Shown in pieces: positions 7,743-16,534 of a stretch of 64,000 bases of DNA. Source of the DNA: Flintibacter sp. KGMB00164 (GTDB lineage: Bacteria > Bacillota > Clostridia > Oscillospirales > Oscillospiraceae); NCBI RefSeq assembly GCF_008727735.1, contig NZ_CP044227.1, positions 1,178,001 through 1,242,000 on the forward strand, given 5' to 3'. The position numbers and the translations under genes are program-made. A model generated the notes under the pieces. That model did not search any database and was not told where the DNA came from. It worked only from the letters and a program-made list of their open reading frames with translations. The first letter of the stretch is position 1. Each line of letters begins with the position of its first letter.

Positions 7743-8633
7743 ATGGAATTGAGAGTGCTGCAATACTTTCTGGCGGTGGCCCGAGAGCAGAATATTTCGG
7801 CGGCGGCCCAGTCCCTGCACTTGACCCAGCCCACCCTGTCCCGACAGCTGAAAGAGCTGGAGGAGGAGCTGGGCAAGCAGCTGATGATCCGGGGAAACCG
7901 GAAGATCGTTCTGACCCAGGATGGTATGCTGCTGCGCAAGCGGGCAGAGGAGATTCTGGAACTGGTGGACCGGACGGAAAAAGAGGTCATGTGTTCGGAG
8001 GAGACCGTCAGTGGGGATATCTACATCGGTACCGGCGAGACCGACGGGGTGCGGCAAATCGTGCGCAGTGCAAACCAGATCCAGGCGCGTTATCCGGGCA
8101 TCCACTTTCATATTGTCAGCGGCGACGCTGTGGATGTGTGTGAACGACTGGACAAGGGGCTTTTGGATTTTGGCGTTCTCCTGGGTGACATTGATAAAAT
8201 AAAGTATCACTATATGGAACTGCCCATGAAGGACACCTGGGGAGTCCTCATGCGGCGGGACAGTCCTCTGGCATCCCAGGACACCGTTTCCCCACAGGAT
8301 CTTTGGGACAAGCCGCTAATCCTCTCCCGGCAGGTGGACAACAAAAGCGGACTGTACCGCTGGCTGCGGAAGGAACCTTCCGAGCTGCACACCGCAGCGA
8401 CCTATAACCTGATCTACAACGCCTCTTTGATGGTGGACGAGGGGATGGGCTACGCCTTTACGCTGGACAAGCTGGTGAACACAACCGGCAGCAGCCTGTG
8501 TTTTCGGCCGCTTGAGCCGGAATTGAAGCTGGGCATGTATCTGGTGTGGAAAAAGTCTTGGATCTTTTCCCGGGCGGCTGAGCTGTTTTTGGAGGAGCTG
8601 AGAAAGCAGCTGGAACCCGCACAAGGCCAATAG
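7743..8633 (+). CDS. LysR-family transcriptional regulator, 296 aa
   Basis: The N-terminus MELRVLQYFLAVAREQNISAAAQSLHLTQPTLSRQLKELEEELGKQLMIR is a clear LysR winged helix, followed by a substrate-binding-type effector domain (about 90-290, including LDFGVLLG and the Asp/Gly-rich hinge). ATG 7743 fits GGAGGTG at 7730-7736; a GTG at 7734 would overlap that site. It is divergent from the operon at 7600-4206, the normal arrangement for a LysR regulator and its target, so it likely senses a substrate of the hydrolase/CMD-cupin/flavodoxin enzymes. Confidence 0.92.
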   Translation: MELRVLQYFLAVAREQNISAAAQSLHLTQPTLSRQLKELEEELGKQLMIRGNRKIVLTQDGMLLRKRAEEILELVDRTEKEVMCSEETVSGDIYIGTGETDGVRQIVRSANQIQARYPGIHFHIVSGDAVDVCERLDKGLLDFGVLLGDIDKIKYHYMELPMKDTWGVLMRRDSPLASQDTVSPQDLWDKPLILSRQVDNKSGLYRWLRKEPSELHTAATYNLIYNASLMVDEGMGYAFTLDKLVNTTGSSLCFRPLEPELKLGMYLVWKKSWIFSRAAELFLEELRKQLEPAQGQ

Positions 8634-8893
8634 TTTGGACGGGATCAGAGCAAGACAAGAAACTCATGTCGCTGGTACCCGGAACACAAAAGAAAATGTG
8701 ATTATGGAACAAATAGTTTAAAGAGATACAAACTTGATTTAGTTAATCCTACAAAGTTTAACCGGCGTTTATTTTTGCTCGGGGCAGATAAAAATGAATG
8801 TCGGTTGCTACGGGAAATAAAACGGCGCGCAAAAAAAATAATGATATGATAGGGCCAGAATAAATACAAATCGATGTGGAAAGGGGTATAAAC

Positions 8894-10555
8894 ATGAATA
8901 AGTTAAAGCGCGCCGCCCGTATCGAGGAGATCACCAGAGACCTTGCTAGCCAATTCAGCGTATTGGAGACTCCCAACGAGGTCGCCATGGCCGAAAAGGT
9001 CTACCGTATTTTTTCTCAAATGCCCTATTTCCAGGCCCATCCGGAAAATCTGAGCTATGTTCCGGTCAAAGATGATCCCTGGAACCGGAAAAGCGTGATG
9101 GCCATTGTGCGCGGCGAGAAAAAGCCCAGCCCCCGCACCGTGGTTATGATCGGACACATTGATACCGTGGGCGTCTCTGACTACGGTCCGCTGGCCGCCT
9201 ACGCCAACCAGCCCGACGTTTTGATGGAAAAATTCCGGGATATCGAGCTGCCCGAGGAGGTACGCCGGGATCTGGAGTCGGGAGATTATCTGTTTGGGCG
9301 CGGCGTCTTTGATATGAAATCCGGCGACGCTATCATCATTGCCCTTCTGGAAGAGATCAGCCAGTCTGTTGAGGAGTTTGAAGGCAACCTCATCTACGGT
9401 GCGGTCTGTGACGAGGAAGGTAACTCCGGCGGCATGCTGAACCTGGTTCCCAAGCTGGCCAAGATGCAGGAAGAGGAACACCTGGAATATCTGGCTCTGC
9501 TGGACACCGATTACATGACCTCGGAATTCCCCGGGGATGAAAATAAGTACGTATACGTAGGTACCGTGGGCAAGCTGATGCCGACCTTCTATGTGGTAGG
9601 CAAGGAAACCCACGTAGGCGAGTCTTTCAAGGGACTGGACCCCAACCAGATCACGGCCCAGATCATCTCCCGGGTCAACCTGAATCCGGAATTCTGTGAT
9701 GTGGCCGAGGGCGAGGTCACACTGCCTCCCATTACCCTGCGTCAGCGGGATATGAAGCCGGAGTATTCCTGCCAGATCGCAAAGTCGGCGGTGCTGTTCT
9801 TCAACTATGCCACCCACTGCAGTACGCCCGACCAGGTGCTGGAACGCATGGTGGGCGTGGCCCAGGAGTGTTTCCAGCAGGTGATCGATACCCTCAACCA
9901 GCACTACCGGACCTTCTGCAATATGTCCCGGCGTCCCTATGTGCGTCTGCCCTGGAAGGCGCGGGTCATGACCTATCAGGAGCTGTACACCGCAGTCAAG
10001 GCGGAACTGGGCAGCGCGCTGGATGAGATGGTCCGCGAGAAGTCGGAGGCCCTGCTGGCCCGGCAGGATATCGATACCCGGGTGCGGGCCAACATGCTGG
10101 TGGAGTACGTCCATGGGCTCTGGAGCGACAAGGATCCCATCGTGATCGTCTACCTCACGCCGCCTTATTACCCCCACGTCTATGTGGAGGGCAAGAGTGA
10201 GAAGGATAAAGCTCTGCTGGCCGCGGTGGATAAGGCAGTCACTTCTACCCAGACCGATTATAAGCTGGTCTACAAGAAGTTCTTCCCCTACATCTCCGAC
10301 CTCAGCTACGGAGCGGCGCCCAAGGACCCGGAGATTATCCGGGCGCTCAAGCGTAACACGCCGGGCTTCGGTATCTTCTACGATCTGCCTCTGAAGGAGA
10401 TGCAGGCTTTGGACCTTCCCGTTTTGGATATTGGTCCCTTCGGTAAGGATGCACATAAGTTTACTGAGCGCATTGAAAAGCATTATACCTTTGAGGTGGC
10501 TCCTGAACTGGTCTATAAAACGGTTATGAACCTGCTCCATGACGATCCTCAGTAA
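8894..10555 (+). CDS. M20-family peptidase, RocB-like, 553 aa
   Basis: Metal-site motifs of the M20 family are present: VVMIGHIDTVG (H88, D90), GVFDMKSGDA (D140) and VCDEEGNSGG (E174/E175). The long insertions and overall length of about 550 match the RocB arginine-utilisation subgroup rather than PepT or ArgE. RocB's precise reaction is poorly known. ATG 8894 follows AAAGGGG; an in-frame GTG at 8876 has no better site. A TATGAT box lies about 45 bases upstream. Followed by a strong terminator, so monocistronic. It is part of an apparent peptide/amino-acid-use neighbourhood with the genes to 14968. Confidence 0.9.
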   Translation: MNKLKRAARIEEITRDLASQFSVLETPNEVAMAEKVYRIFSQMPYFQAHPENLSYVPVKDDPWNRKSVMAIVRGEKKPSPRTVVMIGHIDTVGVSDYGPLAAYANQPDVLMEKFRDIELPEEVRRDLESGDYLFGRGVFDMKSGDAIIIALLEEISQSVEEFEGNLIYGAVCDEEGNSGGMLNLVPKLAKMQEEEHLEYLALLDTDYMTSEFPGDENKYVYVGTVGKLMPTFYVVGKETHVGESFKGLDPNQITAQIISRVNLNPEFCDVAEGEVTLPPITLRQRDMKPEYSCQIAKSAVLFFNYATHCSTPDQVLERMVGVAQECFQQVIDTLNQHYRTFCNMSRRPYVRLPWKARVMTYQELYTAVKAELGSALDEMVREKSEALLARQDIDTRVRANMLVEYVHGLWSDKDPIVIVYLTPPYYPHVYVEGKSEKDKALLAAVDKAVTSTQTDYKLVYKKFFPYISDLSYGAAPKDPEIIRALKRNTPGFGIFYDLPLKEMQALDLPVLDIGPFGKDAHKFTERIEKHYTFEVAPELVYKTVMNLLHDDPQ

Positions 10556-10570
10556 CTGGAAGCTTGAAAC

Positions 10571-10603
10571 GCGGCGCAGCAATCCCTGCTGCGCCGCATT
10601 TTA
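10571..10603 (+). terminator. Rho-independent terminator after the M20 peptidase gene
   Basis: Perfect 10-bp stem GCGGCGCAGC / GCTGCGCCGC with a 7-base loop (10571-10597), followed by ATTTTATATTTT. Confidence 0.9.
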
Positions 10604-10683
10604 TATTTTGCACAAGATTATTGTGATTGCTATTTAATTTTTATTCATATATAATAAGCCCAAGCGAAAGGGGGAGACATTGT

Positions 10684-12267
10684 ATGCTCCAAACTCCTGC
10701 ACATTCTGGAAAAATGACGCTCAGCGCAGGCTCTGCCCATGGCCGTTCGCTGCTTTTGTATAATGGGAATTTTTTTCGCTTTGGAGGAAAAAAGCATTAC
10801 ACGTGGGTCTGGATCAAAAATGGCATGATTCAGGATGCGGGGTACCGCAGTTGGGAACCGACCTATATCCGGGATGCGGAGGAGGCCATTGATCTGAAGG
10901 GAAACCTGGTGCTTCCGGGGTTCTCCGACAGCCATGTCCATTTTGTGCCCAGCGCCGTGGACCGCATGAAAGTGAATCTCAACGGCTCCCGGAATTTTGA
11001 AGAAATCGGGCAGCGGCTGAAGGACTGGGTGGAGCGCCATCCTCAGGAGAGTACGGTGCATGCCTGCTGCCTGGAGGTATCGGACCTGGAGGAAAAGCGA
11101 CCTCCCACCCGCAATGTCATTGACCACTATCTGCGGGACTATTCGGTTTTGATCGAAAGCCGGGACTTTCATTATACCGTGCTCAACACCCGGGCGCTGC
11201 ACAGTTCCCGCGTCCCCTTTACCATGGAGGGGGTGGAACTGGACGAACGTCAGCGGCCCACAGGAATTTTCCGTGGGAAAGCGAACGCCTTTCTGCGCCG
11301 GAAGACGGCAGACAGCTATTCCTGGGAGGATAAAGAGCGGGCAGTCTATGAGCTGTCCGGACGGCTGCTGAAAAAGGGAGTTACCTCCATCCACGCCATG
11401 GAGGGCGGCTACGGTTTCCCGGAGTCGGACGCGGAATTTCTGGCCTCCTGCGGGCCAAAACTGCCGCTGGATATTGCCATCTACTTTGGAACGACCTCGC
11501 CGGAAAAAGTCAAAAGGCTGGGGCTATCCCGGATCGGCGACCTGTTTCTGGACGGCTCCTTTGCCTCGGGAAATGCAGCCCTGCTCAGCAATTATGAGGA
11601 CCATCCCGGGAACGGAACCTTGAACTATTCCCAGGAGGAATTGAATTCTTTCCTCTTACGCTGTTACCTGGCTGATTTGGATACTTCTCTGCATGCGGTA
11701 GGAAACCGGGCTATGGAACAGGCGCTGATCGCCCATGAGTATGCCCGGCAGAAGACAGGAAATGTCTACCTCCGCCACCGGATCGAGCATGCGGAGCTTA
11801 CCACAGAGCTTCAGCGTAAACGGGCCGCCGCCCTGGGCCTCACGTTTTCCATGCAGCCGGCCTTCGAGTATTATTACGGCGGCAGCCACAGCATGTATGC
11901 CGAACGTCTGGGAGAGCGCTGGAGACAAACCAATCCCTTCCGGGAAATCCGCAACGCGGGCATCCGGATCTGCGGCGGCTCGGACAGCGGTTTGACTCCC
12001 GTCAATCCTCTGGTGGGCATCTATGCCGCAGTCAATCCTCCGGTGGATGAGAACCGCCTGACCATTGAAGAGGCGCTGTCCATGTTTACCCGTGACGCAG
12101 CCTGGGCGGTACGGGAGGAGGACTACAAGGGGGAGATCGAGATCGGGAAAATTGCAGATCTGACGGTCACCGACCGGAACATTTTCCTGACCAACCCCAA
12201 AAACATTATTACCGCGGAAATCATCATGACCATCAAGTCTGGCTCTGTTCTCTATCACAATCTTTAA
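10684..12267 (+). CDS. Amidohydrolase (YtcJ / amidohydrolase-3 type), 527 aa
   Basis: The motifs of this metal-dependent hydrolase group are visible: LVLPGFSDSHVHF (H84 and H86, the HxH metal pair), HAVGNRAMEQAL, RIEHAEL and ICGGSDSGLTPVNPL (catalytic Asp). The C-terminal strand region (YKGEIEIGKIADLTVTDRNIF) is the usual composite-domain end. ATG 10684 has GGGGGAG upstream. Such enzymes cleave amide or formyl bonds in varied substrates; the substrate here is unknown. The BTAD-type regulator starts 10 bases after its stop, so the two are probably cotranscribed. Confidence 0.9.
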   Translation: MLQTPAHSGKMTLSAGSAHGRSLLLYNGNFFRFGGKKHYTWVWIKNGMIQDAGYRSWEPTYIRDAEEAIDLKGNLVLPGFSDSHVHFVPSAVDRMKVNLNGSRNFEEIGQRLKDWVERHPQESTVHACCLEVSDLEEKRPPTRNVIDHYLRDYSVLIESRDFHYTVLNTRALHSSRVPFTMEGVELDERQRPTGIFRGKANAFLRRKTADSYSWEDKERAVYELSGRLLKKGVTSIHAMEGGYGFPESDAEFLASCGPKLPLDIAIYFGTTSPEKVKRLGLSRIGDLFLDGSFASGNAALLSNYEDHPGNGTLNYSQEELNSFLLRCYLADLDTSLHAVGNRAMEQALIAHEYARQKTGNVYLRHRIEHAELTTELQRKRAAALGLTFSMQPAFEYYYGGSHSMYAERLGERWRQTNPFREIRNAGIRICGGSDSGLTPVNPLVGIYAAVNPPVDENRLTIEEALSMFTRDAAWAVREEDYKGEIEIGKIADLTVTDRNIFLTNPKNIITAEIIMTIKSGSVLYHNL

Positions 12268-12277
12268 GGAGGCAGCC

Positions 12278-13435
12278 ATGGATCAAGGATTGTTCATTCA
12301 GATGTTTGGCTCTGCAGAATTCTTTGTTTCAGGCAAGCCAGTGACCACCCGACTGAGCGCAAAATCCCTGGCTATCTTGGTATTTTTAATCTGCCACGAG
12401 CAGCGCCGGGTCACCCGGGAAAAACTGGCCTCCATGTTTTGGGCGGAGAGCTATGATACCGCAACCTATAATCTGCGCTATAACCTGTGGAACATCAAAA
12501 AGGTAATTCCGCCGGATGAAAACGGAGCAGAATTCCTGATCACGTCAAAAGATTTCTGTGGAATCAACCCTGCCTACCGGTATACCTCTGACCTGACACG
12601 GCTTGAGCAGCTGCTTGAAATCCATGACGAAGATGCGCCTGCGGACATTCTTCTGGAAATCAATGAAATTCTCAGCCGGGAATTTTTAGAGGACTTTTAT
12701 ATCCGGGACAGCGACGAGTTCAACGACTGGCTGCTGTTTGAGCGCACCCGCTATCAGAAGCTGTCCCAGCAGAATCTGGAGCAGCTCTACGACAGCTATA
12801 TCAAAAACCAGGATATCGACCGGGCGGAAGAGGCGCTGCGCGCCCTGCTGCGGATCAACCCTTACGAGGAAAAGTATTACTGCCGGATCATGAAGCTGTG
12901 TCTTCAAAAGGGCGAGCGGCATGCGGCACTGCGCTGGTATCAATCCTGTGAGGACCTGTTGCGGAAGGATTTGAATCTGGCACCCTCCAAGACCCTGCGT
13001 GAGCTATATCTGGAGATCACTTCCCAGGAGCAGGAGCTGTCCCCGCGGGGGGAGACGCTGGAGGAACTGACGCTGGAGCTGTCGGGAAATGAGGATACCG
13101 CAGTGATTTCCGGCCTGCTGCTCAGCGAGTTTATCGAATTGCTGACCTGCGCCTGTGAACGTACCGTGGTCAATCAGATCCCAAAGGTATTTCTGGAAGA
13201 TCTGTCCAGCATACAATCGGCCCTGATTCCTACCTATGGGTTGGAGGGCGACTGCCGCCAGGTCTCTCAGGCAAGATTGCTGAACTCGCTGCGGGGGTTG
13301 ATCACCCAGCTGTCCAAGACTTACTGCATCACGGTTTACCTCAAGCAGGAGGCGATGGCAGATCCCTTTTCACGTCATGCCCTGCGCTATCTCCAACGTA
13401 CATGTCCCGATGTTTTCCGGTTATATCCCCAATAA
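12278..13435 (+). CDS. SARP/BTAD-type transcriptional regulator, 385 aa
   Basis: The N-terminal about 95 residues form a winged-helix domain (QMFGSAEFFVSGKPVTTRLSAKSLAILVFLICH, then REKLASMFWAES...YNLRYNLWNIKKV), and residues about 100-245 form the bacterial transcriptional activator (BTAD) TPR-like domain (EFNDWLLFERTRYQKLSQQNLEQLY, ALLRINPYEEKYYCRIMKL, PSKTLRELYLEI). The C-terminal about 130 residues are not recognised. SARP-type regulators are best known from Actinobacteria but also occur in Clostridia. Placed right after the amidohydrolase and before the symporter, it probably regulates them. Confidence 0.88.
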   Translation: MDQGLFIQMFGSAEFFVSGKPVTTRLSAKSLAILVFLICHEQRRVTREKLASMFWAESYDTATYNLRYNLWNIKKVIPPDENGAEFLITSKDFCGINPAYRYTSDLTRLEQLLEIHDEDAPADILLEINEILSREFLEDFYIRDSDEFNDWLLFERTRYQKLSQQNLEQLYDSYIKNQDIDRAEEALRALLRINPYEEKYYCRIMKLCLQKGERHAALRWYQSCEDLLRKDLNLAPSKTLRELYLEITSQEQELSPRGETLEELTLELSGNEDTAVISGLLLSEFIELLTCACERTVVNQIPKVFLEDLSSIQSALIPTYGLEGDCRQVSQARLLNSLRGLITQLSKTYCITVYLKQEAMADPFSRHALRYLQRTCPDVFRLYPQ

Positions 13436-13494
13436 ACCCATGGTGTTTATTTGAGGTTTAACTTAAATTTCCACAAAAACAAAAAAATAAAAAA

Positions 13495-13550
13495 ACAAAC
13501 GTTTGTGCCCTTTCAATAAAATACAGAGAAAACCACTTCAGCGGTATAAT
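13495..13550 (+). promoter_or_regulatory. Palindrome and -10 box upstream of the symporter
   Basis: A perfect 12-bp palindrome, ACAAACGTTTGT, lies at 13495-13506, and a TATAAT -10 box at 13545-13550, 27 bases before the GTG start at 13577. No good -35 is seen at 17 bases, which fits a promoter that needs an activator. The palindrome could be its operator. Confidence 0.45.
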
Positions 13551-13576
13551 GCAGAAAAACGAAGGAGGGGTTTTTT

Positions 13577-14968
13577 GTGGATCAAATCGTGAAAGCAATC
13601 GTAGACTTTACCAACTGGCTTTGGGGTCCCCCGCTCATGATTATCCTGGCCGGCGGCGGCCTGTTCCTCACCATTCGTCTTGGGTTTTTCCAGTTCCGGC
13701 ATCTGTTCTACATGTGGGGACAGACGTTCGGACAGATGATGAAAAAGCCCGAAGATCCCAACGCAATTTCTCCCTTCCAGGCCGCAACGGCGGCCATCGC
13801 ATCCACCATCGGCGCGGCAAACATCGTAGGTGTTCCGGTAGCCATTGCATTTGGCGGCCCGGGTGCCGTGTTCTGGATGTGGATCATTGCCCTGTTGGGC
13901 TGTGCCTCCAAGTTCTCTGAGATCGTTCTGGGCATCAAGTACCGGGAAAAGGATGCCAGCGGCGAGTATGTAGGCGGACCGACCTACTACCTGGCCAAAG
14001 GCTTTAAGAACAAGGCCCTGGGTAAGTTCCTGGCCGGCTGGTTCGCCTTCTTCCTGATGATCGAGATCATCCCGTCCATCTCTACTCAGACCGTTTCCGC
14101 TGCGCAGAACGCAGCCACCCTGGGTATTCCTGACATCGCTACCGGCATCGCCATGGCTCTGATCGTTCTGGTCATCGTGGTGGGCGGCACCAAGCGTCTG
14201 GTTCAGGTTACCGAGCGCCTGGTTCCCGTTATGGCTCTGATCTATGTCATTGGTGCCCTGGTGGTTATCGGCGTCAACATCGATAAGCTTCCCGGCGTCT
14301 TTGTCCTGATTTTTGAAAGCGCCTTTGCTCCTATGGCTCCTGTGGGCGGCTTTGCCGGTTCCACTCTGGCTCTGGCTCTGCGCTGGGGCGCCGCCCGCGG
14401 CACTTACTCCAACGAGGCCGGTATGGGTACCGCTCCCATCGCCCATGCTACCGCTCAGACCGACCACCCTGTCCGTCAGGGCTTTTGGGGTATCTTTGAG
14501 ATCACTCTGGACACTCTGATCGTCTGCACCGTTACCGCTCTGGTGGTGCTGGTCACCGGCGCTTGGCAGGCCGTTCCCGCCAGCGAGGCTGCCGCTATGC
14601 CTTCCATGGCCTTCCAGACCGTGTTCGGCAAGGTGGGCGACTATGTGGTCACCATCTCCATCCTGCTCTTCGTGCTGTCCACCGTCATCGTGCTGGTGTT
14701 CTACGGTGAGCGTCAGGCCCGCTTCCTCTTTGGTTACAAGTTCTCTCGTATTTGGAAGTTTATCTACATCGCTGCCATCCTCTTCGGCGTGTTCGGCGGC
14801 CTGGAGTTCCTGTATCAGTTCCTGGACTTCTTCCTGGCTCTGGTTATCCTGCCCAACATGATTGCGCTGATTGCATTGAGCGGTGAGGTGAGGGACCTGA
14901 AGAACGAGTTCTTTACCGGCGAGCAGTATTACCTGCGGGATAAGGCGAGAAAGCACGCGAAGAAGTAA
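13577..14968 (+). CDS. Alanine/glycine:cation symporter (AGCS family), 463 aa
   Basis: This polytopic membrane protein carries AGCS hallmarks: WGPPLMIILAGGGLFLTIRLGFFQFRHL near the start, ISPFQAATAAIASTIGAANIVGV, GGPTYYLAKG, and the family signature region ALRWGAARGTYSNEAGMGTAPIAHATAQTDHPVRQG. It imports small neutral amino acids with Na+ or H+. GTG 13577 follows AAGGAGGGG. Codon choice is strongly biased (CTG, GGC, ATC), suggesting high expression. The preceding promoter region has a palindrome, so the BTAD regulator next door may control it. Confidence 0.95.
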   Translation: MDQIVKAIVDFTNWLWGPPLMIILAGGGLFLTIRLGFFQFRHLFYMWGQTFGQMMKKPEDPNAISPFQAATAAIASTIGAANIVGVPVAIAFGGPGAVFWMWIIALLGCASKFSEIVLGIKYREKDASGEYVGGPTYYLAKGFKNKALGKFLAGWFAFFLMIEIIPSISTQTVSAAQNAATLGIPDIATGIAMALIVLVIVVGGTKRLVQVTERLVPVMALIYVIGALVVIGVNIDKLPGVFVLIFESAFAPMAPVGGFAGSTLALALRWGAARGTYSNEAGMGTAPIAHATAQTDHPVRQGFWGIFEITLDTLIVCTVTALVVLVTGAWQAVPASEAAAMPSMAFQTVFGKVGDYVVTISILLFVLSTVIVLVFYGERQARFLFGYKFSRIWKFIYIAAILFGVFGGLEFLYQFLDFFLALVILPNMIALIALSGEVRDLKNEFFTGEQYYLRDKARKHAKK

Positions 14969-14994
14969 TCCCAAACGTGCCAACCTTTTTTCCT

Positions 14995-15047
14995 CATATG
15001 CGCCCGGGGCTGAAAGCTTCTGCTTTTGGCCCCGGGCGTATCATATG
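14995..15047 (+). terminator. Very GC-rich hairpin after the symporter gene
   Basis: CGCCCGGGGC (15001-15010) pairs with GCCCCGGGCG (15029-15038); flanking CATATG copies at 14995-15000 and 15042-15047 can extend the stem past a 3-base bulge. There is no T-tract right after, so termination efficiency is uncertain; it may instead be a 3' stabilising stem. Confidence 0.6.
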
Positions 15048-15113
15048 CTGTGAGAGGAAGGGATTGTGTATCTTCCATATGACAAAGGGGGTACTGCGAC
15101 TTTTTTGGGGGAA

Positions 15114-15142
15114 TTGACAAGAACGGCCGTTGGTAGTATACT
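15114..15142 (+). promoter_or_regulatory. Sigma-A promoter of the riboflavin operon
   Basis: TTGACA at 15114-15119, 17-base spacer, TATACT at 15137-15142. The expected start of transcription at about 15149 lies just upstream of the riboswitch aptamer. Confidence 0.92.
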
Positions 15143-15160
15143 GTGGTAAATTGAATCAGG

Positions 15161-15267
15161 ATCTTCAGGGCGGGGTGCAATTCCCCACCGGTGGTATAGC
15201 CCACGAGCCGAAAGGCATGACCCGGTGTGATTCCGGGGCCGACAGTATAGTCTGGATGGAAGAAGAT
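15161..15267 (+). promoter_or_regulatory. FMN riboswitch (RFN element)
   Basis: The aptamer is closed by P1, ATCTTC (15161-15166) with GAAGAT (15262-15267). The conserved RFN segments are all present: AGGGCGGGGTGCAATTCCC, CACCGGTGGTATAGCCC, ACGAGCC, GACCCGGTGTGATTCCGG, GGCCGACAGTATAGTCTGGATG. FMN binding normally favours the downstream terminator (15309-15344) and so turns off rib transcription. Confidence 0.97.
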
Positions 15268-15308
15268 CGTGTACTGCGGGGAGTCATATACCTGCGCGCA
15301 TGAAGTCG

Positions 15309-15344
15309 CTCTGGAATGGTATCATTCCAGAGTTTTCTTTTTTT
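15309..15344 (+). terminator. Riboswitch expression-platform terminator
   Basis: Perfect 10-bp stem CTCTGGAATG / CATTCCAGAG around GTAT, followed by TTTTCTTTTTTT. It is the expected FMN-dependent attenuator of the rib operon. Confidence 0.92.
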
Positions 15345-15379
15345 GCGGCAGGTTTTGATCCGTTTTCCTGTACCATGAT

Positions 15380-15415
15380 GCCTTGAACGATTCCGTTCAA
15401 GGCATTTTCTTTTTC
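15380..15415 (+). terminator. Second terminator-like hairpin before ribD
   Basis: Perfect 10-bp stem GCCTTGAACG (15380-15389) / CGTTCAAGGC (15394-15403) around ATTC, followed by ATTTTCTTTTT. It lies between the first attenuator and the ribD ribosome-binding site at about 15416-15421, an unusual doubling of terminators in the leader. Confidence 0.75.
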
Positions 15416-15427
15416 AGGAGGCACAGG

Positions 15428-16534
15428 ATGAACGATACCGACTATATGAACCTGGCCCTGGAGTTGGCCCGGCGAGGAATGGGCTGGACCTCACCCAATC
15501 CCATGGTGGGAGCTGTTCTGGTGAAGGACGGAGAGATCATCGGACAAGGGTGGCACACCCGGTACGGAGAGCTCCACGCGGAGCGGGAGGCGCTGAAAAA
15601 CTGTACCGGTTCGCCCGCCGGAGCAACCCTCTATGTTACGCTGGAACCCTGCTGCCATCAGGGCCGCCAACCGCCCTGCACCCAGGCCATTCTGGACGCG
15701 GGCATTACCCGCGTGGTGGTGGGCTCTGATGATCCCAACCCTCTGGTGGCGGGCAAAGGACTTGAACTTCTGCGGGAGCACGGCATCCAGGTGGAGACCG
15801 GGGTGTGCAAGCAGGCCTGCGACGCCCTCAACCAGGTGTTTTTCCACTTCATCACCACCCGCCGACCCTATGTGGTTCTGAAATACGCCATGACCATGGA
15901 CGGAAAGATCGCCACCCGCACCGGGGCATCCAAATGGGTCACCGGGGAAACGGCCCGAAAGCGGGTCCATGAGGATCGGCACCGCTACCGGGCCATTCTG
16001 GCCGGAGTGGGGACCGTGTTAGCCGATGACCCGCTGCTCACCTGCCGCATGGAGGGAGGACGGAACCCCATCCGGGTCATCTGCGATACTCATTTACGTA
16101 CGCCGTTGACGAGCCAGATCGTCCGCACTGCAAAGGCGGTGCCCACCATTCTGGCTACCGCCTGCCCTGATGAAGCACTCCGGGCCCTCTATGAGGCCGC
16201 CGGGTGCCAAGTGTGGGTGCTGCCCCAGCGGGGGGGACATGTGGATCTCGCCGCCCTCATGGATCAGTTGGGAGCGGAGAATATCGACAGCGTCCTGCTG
16301 GAGGGGGGAGGCACCCTGAACTGGTCCGCTCTGGAGCAGGGATTGGTTCAGAAGGTGCAGGCCTACATCGCGCCCAAACTCTTTGGCGGCGGTGCGGCCA
16401 AGTCCCCGGTGGAAGGGCTGGGAGTGGAGACCCCCGACCAGGCGGTGCGGCTCATCAACACCACCATCACCCCCCTGGGAGACGACTTTTTACTGGAGAG
16501 CGAGGTAGAACACCATGTTTACCGGGATCGTTGA
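15428..16534 (+). CDS. ribD: Bifunctional riboflavin biosynthesis deaminase/reductase RibD, 368 aa
   Basis: The N-terminal deaminase domain has the zinc site HAE (H50, E52) and PCCHQGRQPPC (C75, C84); the C-terminal reductase domain starts at about residue 148 (RPYVVLKYAMTMDGKIATRTGASKWVTGETARKRVH) and contains the VLLEGGGTLNWSAL motif. The enzyme deaminates the GTP-derived pyrimidine and reduces its ribose side chain using NADPH. ATG 15428 follows CAGGAGG. Its end overlaps ribE by 20 bases, so translation is coupled. First gene of the rib operon, controlled by the FMN riboswitch. Confidence 0.97.
   Translation: MNDTDYMNLALELARRGMGWTSPNPMVGAVLVKDGEIIGQGWHTRYGELHAEREALKNCTGSPAGATLYVTLEPCCHQGRQPPCTQAILDAGITRVVVGSDDPNPLVAGKGLELLREHGIQVETGVCKQACDALNQVFFHFITTRRPYVVLKYAMTMDGKIATRTGASKWVTGETARKRVHEDRHRYRAILAGVGTVLADDPLLTCRMEGGRNPIRVICDTHLRTPLTSQIVRTAKAVPTILATACPDEALRALYEAAGCQVWVLPQRGGHVDLAALMDQLGAENIDSVLLEGGGTLNWSALEQGLVQKVQAYIAPKLFGGGAAKSPVEGLGVETPDQAVRLINTTITPLGDDFLLESEVEHHVYRDR

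Noticed and set aside
8903-10582. 559-codon antisense frame under the RocB-like gene
   Set aside because: No ribosome-binding site or family features; the plus-strand gene has clear M20 motifs.
13538-14983. 481-codon antisense open frame under the AGCS symporter
   Set aside because: It mirrors the strongly codon-biased symporter gene; the composition (His/Gln/Gly-rich repeats) is typical of an antisense shadow.
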